From: JACVRW01 sp035650215 | GTDB taxonomy: Bacteria; Actinomycetota; Thermoleophilia; Solirubrobacterales; Thermoleophilaceae | Direction of reading: 5' to 3' | NCBI GenBank assembly: GCA_035650215.1 | Contig: DASRIC010000042.1 | Span: forward strand, 3,708 to 67,707 | Length of the DNA stretch: 64,000 nt | Shown: positions 1-6,677 of the stretch, piece by piece | How the letters are laid out: every line of letters begins with the position of its first letter | Numbering within the stretch: the first letter of the stretch is position 1 | Made by a program: the position numbers and the translations under genes | The notes under the pieces: model-generated | What the model saw: the letters and a program-made list of their open reading frames with translations, nothing else | Told to the model about the DNA's origin: nothing | Databases searched by the model: none

Positions 1-275
1 CCTTTGCGCCGAGCCCGCTCAAGCTGCTGCTAGCGGAGATTCGTGGCGCGGCATCGGCCACCGTCCCCTCGGGCGCTCGCAGTCTCTCCGAGCGCGTGGT
101 CACGACTCGAGGCCGATCTTTTCGCTGATCGGCTCAAGGCGAACCCTGGGGAGTGTGACGTCCCTCCGAGTGTGACGAGACTCGCCTTAGGGCCGAGTGG
201 CAGCCGATACAAATGCTCCACTCGACTCGCGGCTCCGCTCGCTCACGGATAGCAGGCGGGGCTCAAGGAGGCACC

Positions 276-710
276 ATGCAATACGCAGAACGTCTGCCCT
301 CCGTTCCTTCCCCAAAGACCGTTGCGGTTCCCCTCGTCGCGCTTATCCTCGGGGCCGCTGCGGCCACCGGCGCCTACGCCCTGATCGACAACAACGAGCA
401 GGTCGCGCAGCCGCCGTCCAACGTCATCGTCCTCGACGCACCCGCGCCGGCGAGCGAGGGAACGATCGCCAAGAACGAGGCCGGCACGGCCGCCGCGATC
501 GGCCGCGTCTCGGTCCCGGGTGACGGCGTGAACGCCAAGAACGAGGCCGGCACCGCCGCCGCGATCGGCCGCGTCTCGGCCCCCGGCGACGGCGTGAACG
601 CCAAGAACGAGGCCGGCACCGCCGCCGCGATCGGCAGCCGCTCGGCCCCCGGCGACGGCGTGAACGCCAAGAACGAGGCCGGCACCGCCGCCGCGATCTC
701 CCCCCAGTAG
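276..710 (+). CDS. Small secreted or anchored protein with four 22-residue repeats
   Basis: A 144-residue protein of unknown function. The ATG at 276 is chosen because AAGGAGG lies just upstream at 266-271. Residues about 15-37 form one hydrophobic helix (a signal peptide or N-terminal anchor), followed by a Pro/Ala-rich linker. The C-terminal half is built from four near-identical units, each beginning AKNEAGTAAAIG and joined by a PGDGVN linker; the last unit ends the protein. Residues between units are Gly/Asp-rich, so an extended surface peptide is likely. No enzyme motif is seen. It stands alone and is followed by a strong hairpin at 772-801. Confidence 0.7.
   Translation: MQYAERLPSVPSPKTVAVPLVALILGAAAATGAYALIDNNEQVAQPPSNVIVLDAPAPASEGTIAKNEAGTAAAIGRVSVPGDGVNAKNEAGTAAAIGRVSAPGDGVNAKNEAGTAAAIGSRSAPGDGVNAKNEAGTAAAISPQ
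468..707 (+). repeat. 66-bp tandem repeat, four units
   Basis: Units begin at 468, 534, 600 and 666, an exact 66-bp period. Each unit encodes 22 residues starting AKNEAGTAAAIG. Differences between units are a few single bases, plus one changed tripeptide in the third unit. The last unit is cut short by the stop codon. Such near-identity suggests recent duplication or homogenisation. Confidence 0.9.
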
Positions 711-771
711 GTGCCGTCTCGGCTGCGGCGTTCGACTTGAGAGCCGCGCAGTCGAGTAGCGGAGCGAAAGA

Positions 772-801
772 CAAGGGGCCGGCCTAACCGCCGGCCCCTT
801 G
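772..801 (+). terminator. Hairpin downstream of the repeat protein
   Basis: A perfect 12-bp inverted repeat (772-783 with 790-801) encloses a 6-base loop. It lies about 60 bp after the stop at 710. There is no clear T-tract, which is common for terminators in very GC-rich genomes. Confidence 0.7.
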
Positions 802-810
802 AGCTAGAGC

Positions 811-990
811 TCGATGATCGAAATCCCCGGGCCGCCTTTCGCGCCCCGCCTCACCTTCAGCCTCATCTCCGCCCGTGATGAGCGCGCCAGGCATGTTCGT
901 CACCTCGAACAAGCCGTGCTCGGCTTGGGGCGAGATCTTCGGGGACAATCGTCGCCGCGGCGATGGTCGACTGGCTCGTCCGACACGCTT
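811..990 (+). pseudogene. Decayed IS21-family istB (helper ATPase) remnant
   Basis: Three short stretches in three different frames together read like the C-terminal third of IstB. They are LISARDERAR from 862, FVTSNKPCSAWGEIFGD from 896, and VAAAMVDWLVRHA from 951. In intact IstB proteins these blocks are contiguous (Tyr-Glu-Arg, then VTSNKPF..WGEIFGD, then the AAMVDRLVHHA helix). At least two frameshifts are therefore needed to read through. No istA partner and no terminal repeats are seen nearby, so this is an old fragment of an insertion sequence. The block order and residue match make the family assignment fairly secure despite the short length. Confidence 0.7.
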
Positions 991-1516
991 AGAGGCCGCC
1001 GCGTCGTTGAGATGGGCGTCCTCGTCAAAGCGAACCATGGCGTGGCCCAGCGCGACCGCGCCATCGACCACCGGGCGGTGCGCGGCCGGCACTAGGTGTG
1101 CTCGTGCCACGCTCCGATGGCGCTCGAGAGCCGCGAGCACCACCGCCGCCGCCGCTACGTCGGCGACCTGTACTCCCGCAGGGAGCACAGCCTCCCCCGC
1201 ACGTCCGCTACGTCAGGAGAGTTCGCCGCGCTTCGCCGCGGTTTGCGCCCTGTGCATGACTCTAATTGTGAGGTCGATGGTTCGAATCCATCCGGAGCTA
1301 TCTCACGGGTTGCAGGCATTTCACTCGCCTATCGGCAGCAGCCGGAGGCGCGCGCCGGCGCCGGCCCGCACACCTGCGGCGCCCCCCGGCGACTCGCGCG
1401 CCGGTCACCTACGCAGCAGCGCACATACCACAACGGCTTGCCGACCCGGTAGTTCTCGGCCCGAGGCGGGCCCGACTGGGTCCACGGTTGCGTCATGGGG
1501 GCCGCGCCAGCGGGTC
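991..1516. other. No convincing gene; degenerate sequence
   Basis: Open frames here on both strands lack start context and recognisable motifs, and are best read as chance frames in GC-rich DNA. The stretch follows the istB remnant and contains a tRNA-like fragment (1254-1300), so it looks like decayed accessory DNA. Confidence 0.5.
1254..1300 (+). other. tRNA 3'-half-like fragment
   Basis: Positions 1276-1292 form a perfect T arm: 5-bp stem GATGG/CCATC around the loop TTCGAAT. It is preceded by a five-base variable-loop-like AGGTC and followed by CGGAGCT plus an A discriminator-like base. Upstream, 1255-1270 pairs only as a weak 4-bp stem with an 8-base loop. No D arm or matching 5' acceptor strand (AGCTCCG) is present at the expected distance. 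It is therefore not a functional tRNA. A remnant of a tRNA, or of an attachment site left by an element that used a tRNA 3' end, is the likeliest reading. Confidence 0.4.
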
Positions 1517-1535
1517 CCGGGCCGCGGGGGCCCGG
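1517..1535 (-). terminator. GC-rich hairpin after the minus-strand membrane protein gene
   Basis: A 7-bp perfect stem (1517-1523 with 1529-1535) lies just beyond the stop codon at 1543 of the minus-strand gene. There is no T-run. Confidence 0.35.
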
Positions 1536-1542
1536 AGGGTCG

Positions 1543-2670
1543 TCACGGTTGATCGCGGCTTGTGCTCGGCTGCGTTCTCTGTTCGCCTGGCGCGAGCCTG
1601 TGCTCGGCGGCACTCAGGACGACGGCGGCGAAGCGCTCGCTGAAGCCGGCCAGGAAAGCGAAGAAGCCGTAGTAGTACGGCTGCTGGTCCTCGTCGACCT
1701 GGATGTCGAGCAGGCCGCTGGCGAGGAGGAAGAACAGCGCCACACCGATGGCGCCTCCCAGGAAGGGCCGGTAGGCCCCCAGCCTCCGCAGAAGCGGGCG
1801 CCCCAGCTCGAAGTCGATGTTGAACCGGCCGTGCTCGACCCTGCTCATCCGCGACAAGGCACTCACCAGGGCGCCGATCGCTCCAGCGCCGAAGCAGATG
1901 AGGATGGTCAGGCGGTCGTCTCCGACGCCCGCCGCCCACAGCAGGAACCCGACCACCACGCCGAAAAGCGCGGCGAGCCAGACGCCGACCAGCATCCCGG
2001 AGGCGTAGACGATCCGCCCGGCCTTGCTGGCGGCGCGGTGATAGTACGCCTCGCACTCGGCAAGCTTGTGTTTCTGGCCGCGGACGAGCTCCGCCTCGGC
2101 CTTCTCGTCGGGAGTGCCCTCGCGCTCGAGAAAGCCGAGCAGGTGCATCTCGATTCCGAGGATCCAGCGAAGCGCGATCTGCTCGGTTGTCCCGCGCAGG
2201 ACCTGCGAGACCCTCATGGCGAGGAGCTCACATTCGTGCAGCAGGTCGGCGATGTGCGGGGCGCCGCGGGTAGCCCAGTCGGTCACGCGGTGCAGCCGGA
2301 CGACATCGTCTTCGTCTCGCAGCCCAAGGCCGTTCAGGCGCACCGGCTTGCCGGGCTGCACGGTCATCGCCACGGCCGAGGCATCGCGGGTGGACCAGTA
2401 GACCTGCTCCACCCGACCCTCTTTGCGCTGAAACTCCGTCAGCTTCTGCCGGTACGCCTGCTCCAGCGCCGGATCCGCGAAGCCATCTGAGTGAAGCTTT
2501 CGCTCCCACTGGTAGTGCGCCCAGACGAGCTGGGGGAAGAGCGCCGCGCCCGTCTCGTCGATCGCCTCCTCGGTGCCGTCCAACGGTGTCTCGCGCCGAG
2601 GCAATTCCTGAGCGACGGCCTGGGGGACGGTCTCGCCCGCTGAGGGCTCGCGATACCCGATCACGCCCAC
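1543..2670 (-). CDS. Membrane protein of unknown function
   Basis: A 375-residue protein starting at a GTG. The N-terminal two thirds (to about residue 215) are soluble, charged and predicted helical. Three hydrophobic segments follow at roughly 218-245, 250-270 and 300-325. Between the second and third segments lies a basic loop (SRMSRVEHGRFNIDFELG). The last 50 residues are polar. The topology (large cytoplasmic N-terminus, three-helix membrane module) resembles uncharacterised actinobacterial membrane proteins, and I recognise no family. It is divergent from the GntR gene at 2910 with 239 bp between the starts. Confidence 0.7.
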   Translation of the reverse strand: MGVIGYREPSAGETVPQAVAQELPRRETPLDGTEEAIDETGAALFPQLVWAHYQWERKLHSDGFADPALEQAYRQKLTEFQRKEGRVEQVYWSTRDASAVAMTVQPGKPVRLNGLGLRDEDDVVRLHRVTDWATRGAPHIADLLHECELLAMRVSQVLRGTTEQIALRWILGIEMHLLGFLEREGTPDEKAEAELVRGQKHKLAECEAYYHRAASKAGRIVYASGMLVGVWLAALFGVVVGFLLWAAGVGDDRLTILICFGAGAIGALVSALSRMSRVEHGRFNIDFELGRPLLRRLGAYRPFLGGAIGVALFFLLASGLLDIQVDEDQQPYYYGFFAFLAGFSERFAAVVLSAAEHRLAPGEQRTQPSTSRDQP

Positions 2671-2877
2671 GCCGATCAGCCTACGTCACGTGACACTTGC
2701 GACAAGGCCAGGGGCGCGTTCTTGCACGGGTCGCGGCGGCTAACCCGTGCCAAGCCGCGCCTACCGACAGTTCCCGATTGCCTCGAATCGTCAGAAGACA
2801 CCACGCGGATGCCGCTTGGGAGCGACACCCACGCATTCGCCTTGCCGTGTCGGGAACCACCGGGCGTTCTGTGTTTT

Positions 2878-2889
2878 GTATCTGGTATC
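2878..2889. promoter_or_regulatory. Candidate regulator half-sites upstream of the oxalate-type operon
   Basis: Two copies of GTATC lie two bases apart, 20-30 bp before the GTG start of the GntR gene. The same GTATC/GATAC core forms a perfect palindrome at 2968-2984. A shared core near an autoregulated-looking GntR gene suggests an operator cluster; no promoter consensus is strong here. Confidence 0.35.
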
Positions 2890-2909
2890 CCAGGAAAGCT
2901 TAACCCGAA

Positions 2910-3704
2910 GTGACGCCTGCACCGAGGCACGCTGAGCCGCTCCAGGAGCGGCAAAACGGCTCACTCGTCGTATCACCGATACGAGCCGAGGCGGTCAGTG
3001 TCCGCCAGCTGGCCTACCAGACGCTGCGCGACGCGATCCTTCACACCGACGTCTACCGGCCCGACGCCGACCTGCGGCTGGACGAACAGCGCCTGGCCAC
3101 GGCCCTCGGTGTCAGCCGCACGCCCGTGCGCGAGGCCCTGGCTCGTCTGGAGCACGAGGGGCTGGTGCAGATCGTGCCCCGCCGGGGCGTGTGGATCGTG
3201 CGCAAGAGCAAGGCGGAGATCACCGAGATGATCCGAGCCTGGGCGGCGCTCGAGAGCATGGCCGCCCGGCTGGTGTGCGAGCGAGCCAGCGACGAGGAGA
3301 TCGGTGAGCTTCGCGCGCTCTTCTCCACGTTCGAGGACGACCAGCTGCGTCTACGCCTGAACGAATACTCGGAGGCGAACCTGCGCTTCCACCAGAGCAT
3401 CATCGAGCTCGCCCGCTCACCCGTGATCAGCTCCCTGGTCGCCGGCCTGCTCGTGCACGTGCGCGGTATTCGCGGCCACATGATCGGGGAGAGCAATCGA
3501 GCCGAGCGGTCGATCGTCGACCACATGCACATCATCGAGGCACTCGAGAGCCGCGACGCCGAGCTCGCCGAGCGCCTGGTCAAGAAGCACGCGCTGGATC
3601 TGGCCGACGACGTGGACCGAACACCTGCCCGTTGGACTGAAACCCCCCGCCCCGGGGATAACGATCCCGGCGCTGGTCCCAAGAGAAAGAGGAGAGTCAC
3701 GTGA
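2910..3704 (+). CDS. GntR-family (FCD) transcriptional regulator heading the oxalate-type operon
   Basis: A 264-residue regulator. Residues about 30-95 are a GntR winged helix (SVRQLAYQTLRDAIL, then LGVSRTPVREALARLE and the wing PRRGVWIV). Residues 100-235 are an FCD effector domain with the usual metal-binding histidines (NLRFHQSI, DHMHIIEAL, KKHALDL). The C-terminal 30 residues are polar and basic. The only start in frame upstream of the HTH is GTG at 2910. Its stop overlaps the start of the next gene (GTGA at 3701), so it is co-transcribed with it. FCD regulators usually respond to small organic acids, so an oxalate-pathway metabolite is a reasonable guess for the ligand. Confidence 0.88.
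   Translation: MTPAPRHAEPLQERQNGSLVVSPIRAEAVSVRQLAYQTLRDAILHTDVYRPDADLRLDEQRLATALGVSRTPVREALARLEHEGLVQIVPRRGVWIVRKSKAEITEMIRAWAALESMAARLVCERASDEEIGELRALFSTFEDDQLRLRLNEYSEANLRFHQSIIELARSPVISSLVAGLLVHVRGIRGHMIGESNRAERSIVDHMHIIEALESRDAELAERLVKKHALDLADDVDRTPARWTETPRPGDNDPGAGPKRKRRVT
2968..2984. promoter_or_regulatory. Perfect 17-bp palindrome, candidate GntR operator
   Basis: TCGTATC and GATACGA form perfect 7-bp arms around ACC. The site sits inside the first codons of the GntR gene, ahead of its DNA-binding domain. The palindrome size and 3-base centre fit FCD-type GntR operators. Location inside the coding start would be unusual and may mean translation or transcription begins differently than annotated. 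Confidence 0.4.
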
Positions 3705-5422
3705 CCGCCACGAGCACCGCGGTACAAGCCGAAGCCCCAGACGCTCGCGAGACCGAGACGATCTCGGGTGGCCACCTGGTGGCCAAGGCGCTCCGCGCCG
3801 AGGGGATCGACACGATCTTCACCCTCTGCGGCGGGCACATCATCGACATCTACGACGGCTGCATCGACGAGGGCATCAAGGTCGTCGACGTCCGCCACGA
3901 GCAGGTGGCCGCCCACGCCGCCGACGGGTACGCCCGCGTGACCGGCCGGCCCGGCTGCGCGGTCGTGACCGCCGGGCCGGGCACCACCGACGCGGTGACC
4001 GGCGTGGCCAACGCGCTGCGCGCCGAGAGCCCCATGCTGCTGATCGGCGGCCAGGGGGCGCTCAACCAGCACCGCATGGGCTCCCTGCAGGACCTCCCGC
4101 ATGTGGATCTCATGAAGCCGATCACGAAGTTCGCGTCGAACGTCGTGACCACCGAGCGCGTGGCGGACATGTGCTCGATGGCCTTCCGCGAGGCACTCGC
4201 CGGCGCGCCGGGTCCGGCGTACCTGGAGATCGGGCGCGACATCCTCGACGCCAAGGTGCCGCTCGAGAGCGCGGTCATCCCGGAGCCGGGGAGGTACCGC
4301 GCTTCGACGAAGAGCACCGGGGATCCGAACGACATCGATCGCCTGGCGGACATCCTCATCAAGGCCGACCGGCCGTGCGTGCTGCTCGGCAGCCAGGTCT
4401 GGACCTCGCGCGGCTCCGAGGCCGCGCAGGATTTCGTCCGCCGGCTCAACATCCCCGCGTTCATGAACGGCGCCGCCCGCGGCACGCTGCCGCCGGGCGA
4501 TCCGCACCACTTCCACCAGACGCGCCGCTTCGCCTTCAAGAACGCCGACGTGATCCTCATCGTCGGGACGCCGTTCGACTTCCGGATGGGCTACGGCAAG
4601 CGCCTGAGCCAGGAGGCGACGGTCGTCCAGATCGACATGGACTACCGCACGGTCGGCAAGAACCGCGACGTCTCTCTCGGGCTCGTCGGCGACCCCGGCG
4701 CCATCCTGACGGCCGTCGCCGACGCCGCGGAGGGCCAGGGCGCGAAGGGCGCCGCCCGCGACCGCGAGTCCTGGCTCCAGACGCTGCGCGACGAGGAGCA
4801 GAAGGCCAAGGAGGAGCGCCTCCCGAAGCTGATGCGCGAGGACGCGCCGGTCCACCCGCTGCGGCTCGCGCACGAGATCAACGAGTTCCTCACGGACAAC
4901 ACGGTCTACATCGGCGACGGCGGCGACGTCGTGACCTTCTCGGGCGGCGTCGTGCAGCCGCGGGGACCGGGACTCTGGATGGACCCCGGCCCGCTCGGCA
5001 CGCTCGGGGTGGGCGTTCCCTTCGCGATGGCCTCGAAGCTCGCCCGGCCGGAGCGCGAGGTGGTCTGCCTGTTCGGCGACGGCAGCTTCAGCCTCACCGG
5101 CTGGGACTTCGAGACGATGGTCCGCTTCGACCTCCCGTTCATCGGCGTGGTGGGCAACAACTCGTACATGAACCAGATCCGCTACGGGCAGATCCAGAAG
5201 TACGGCGAGGAGCGCGGCGACGTGGGCAACAAGCTCGGCGACGTCAAGTACGACCTGTTCGCCAAGATGCTCGGCGGTTACGGCGAGGAGGTCCGTGAGC
5301 CCAGCCAGATCCGTCCGGCGCTCGAGCGGGCCCGGGAGTCGGGCAAGCCGTCACTGATCAACGTCTGGATCGACCAGAACGCGTTTGCGCCCGGGACGAT
5401 GAACCAGACGATGTACAAGTAG
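3701..5422 (+). CDS. ThDP-dependent enzyme, oxalyl-CoA decarboxylase / 2-hydroxyacyl-CoA lyase type
   Basis: A 573-residue thiamine-diphosphate enzyme. The catalytic Glu is in RHEQVAAHAADGYAR (Glu67). The ThDP/Mg motif runs from GDG at 459-461 to NN at 486-487. The three-domain POX fold is complete. Because the next gene is a clear frc, the expected role is decarboxylation of oxalyl-CoA to formyl-CoA. However, the segment MGSLQDLPHVDL looks more like 2-hydroxyacyl-CoA lyases and acetolactate-synthase relatives (a Gln-Glu/Asp-x-Pro pattern) than the Tyr-Glu pair of Oxalobacter Oxc, and the C-terminus differs too. Formyl-CoA is a product or substrate in either case. GTG start with AGAGGAGAG upstream, overlapping the GntR stop. 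Confidence 0.8.
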   Translation: MTATSTAVQAEAPDARETETISGGHLVAKALRAEGIDTIFTLCGGHIIDIYDGCIDEGIKVVDVRHEQVAAHAADGYARVTGRPGCAVVTAGPGTTDAVTGVANALRAESPMLLIGGQGALNQHRMGSLQDLPHVDLMKPITKFASNVVTTERVADMCSMAFREALAGAPGPAYLEIGRDILDAKVPLESAVIPEPGRYRASTKSTGDPNDIDRLADILIKADRPCVLLGSQVWTSRGSEAAQDFVRRLNIPAFMNGAARGTLPPGDPHHFHQTRRFAFKNADVILIVGTPFDFRMGYGKRLSQEATVVQIDMDYRTVGKNRDVSLGLVGDPGAILTAVADAAEGQGAKGAARDRESWLQTLRDEEQKAKEERLPKLMREDAPVHPLRLAHEINEFLTDNTVYIGDGGDVVTFSGGVVQPRGPGLWMDPGPLGTLGVGVPFAMASKLARPEREVVCLFGDGSFSLTGWDFETMVRFDLPFIGVVGNNSYMNQIRYGQIQKYGEERGDVGNKLGDVKYDLFAKMLGGYGEEVREPSQIRPALERARESGKPSLINVWIDQNAFAPGTMNQTMYK

Positions 5423-5435
5423 GGAGGACGCGGAG

Positions 5436-6677
5436 ATGAGCAAAGCTCTCGAGGGAGTCCGCGTGGTCGACATGACCCACGTCCAGGCCGGGCCGGTCTG
5501 CACGCAGCTGCTGGCGTACATGGGCGCGGACGTGATCAAGATCGAACGGCCGGGCGGCGGCGACGTCACCCGGAGCCAGCTGCGCGATCTGGAGGACGTC
5601 GACAGCCTCTACTTCACGATGCTGAACGGCAACAAGCGCAGCCTGACGCTGAACATGAAGTCGGACGAGGGCAAGGAGGTCTTCACGAAGCTGCTGGAGC
5701 GCAGCGACGTGGTGGTCGAGAACTTCGGCCCCGGCGTGATGGACCGGCTGGGCTACCCCTGGGAGCGCATCCACGAGATCAACCCGGAGATCATCTATGC
5801 CTCGCTGAAGGGGTTTGGACCGGGCGCACTCGAGAAGGCGAAGGCCTACGAGAACATCGCCCAGGCCACCGGCGGGGCGATGAGCACGACCGGCTTCGAG
5901 GACGGGCCGCCGGTCGCGACCGGCGCTCAGATCGGGGACTCGGGCAACGCCGTCCACCTGTTCGGGGCGATCTGCGCCGCGCTGTACCAGCGCACGCAGA
6001 CCGGCCGCGGCCAGCGGGTGCAGATCTCGATGCGCGCGGGCATCCTGAACCTTTGCCGCGTGAAGCTGCGCGACCAGCAGCGGCTCGAGCACGGGCCGCT
6101 TCGAGAGTATCCGAACCAGGAGTTCGGCGACTTCGTCCCGCGCTCCGGCAACGCGTCGGGCGGCGGGCAGCCCGGATGGGCGGTGCGCTGCAAGCCAACC
6201 ACCGAGAAGGGCGCCAACGCCTGGCTGTACGTCGTGATCCAGCCGCAGGTCTGGGAGCCGCTGATGAACAAGATCGGACGGCCCGACCTGATCGAGAACC
6301 CCGACTACGCCACGCCCGAGGCGCGGCTGCCGCACCTACAGGACATCTTCGACGTGATCGAGGAGTGGACGATCAAGAGGACCAAGTGGGAGGCCTTCGA
6401 GGAGCTCAACTCGATCAACGTGCCCTGCGGGCCGGTGCTCAGCACGAAGGACCTGATCGAGGACGAGGGGCTGCGAGCCGAGGGACTCATCGTTGACGTA
6501 GACCACCCCGACCGCGGCACGTACTCGACGGTCGGTTGCCCGTTCACGCTGTCCGACTCGCCGGTGGAGGTCACGCGCTCTCCGCTGCTCGGTGAGCACA
6601 GCGCCGAGATCCTGGAGGAGCTGCTCGACATTCAAGAGAGCGAGCTCGAGCGACTGAGCGCGGCGGGAGCGGTCTGA
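5436..6677 (+). CDS. frc: Formyl-CoA:oxalate CoA-transferase (class III, CaiB/BaiF family)
   Basis: A 413-residue family III CoA-transferase that moves CoA from formyl-CoA to oxalate, giving oxalyl-CoA and formate. The match to the Oxalobacter formigenes enzyme, from memory of its sequence, is close along the whole length: THVQAGP near the N-terminus, VDSLYFTMLNGNKRS, VVENFGPG, KLRDQQRLE, and the glycine loop GGGQPGW. The catalytic aspartate that forms the aspartyl-CoA anhydride is Asp168 in GAQIGDSG. It starts 13 bp after the ThDP enzyme with a GGGAGG-type site, and its TGATG overlap leads into the next gene. This is the best functional anchor for the operon. Confidence 0.9.
   Translation: MSKALEGVRVVDMTHVQAGPVCTQLLAYMGADVIKIERPGGGDVTRSQLRDLEDVDSLYFTMLNGNKRSLTLNMKSDEGKEVFTKLLERSDVVVENFGPGVMDRLGYPWERIHEINPEIIYASLKGFGPGALEKAKAYENIAQATGGAMSTTGFEDGPPVATGAQIGDSGNAVHLFGAICAALYQRTQTGRGQRVQISMRAGILNLCRVKLRDQQRLEHGPLREYPNQEFGDFVPRSGNASGGGQPGWAVRCKPTTEKGANAWLYVVIQPQVWEPLMNKIGRPDLIENPDYATPEARLPHLQDIFDVIEEWTIKRTKWEAFEELNSINVPCGPVLSTKDLIEDEGLRAEGLIVDVDHPDRGTYSTVGCPFTLSDSPVEVTRSPLLGEHSAEILEELLDIQESELERLSAAGAV

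Noticed and set aside
468..707. CRISPR array
   Set aside because: The 66-bp units are contiguous, in frame and coding, with no spacers; no cas genes are present.
784..1188. Minus-strand 134-codon gene
   Set aside because: It reads antisense through the istB relic and has no family resemblance or ribosome site.
1254..1300. Functional tRNA, possibly with a CTA (amber) anticodon
   Set aside because: The anticodon stem is only four weak pairs with an eight-base loop, and there is no D arm or 5' acceptor strand. It is kept only as a tRNA-like fragment.
1495..2490. Long plus-strand open frame opposite the membrane protein gene
   Set aside because: It is the complement of the 1543-2670 gene, which has real membrane helices; the plus frame has only repetitive Glu/Ala/Gly composition.
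3053..4873. 606-codon minus-strand frame across GntR and the ThDP gene
   Set aside because: Arg/Ala/Val-rich shadow of two clear genes with intact motifs; no start context.
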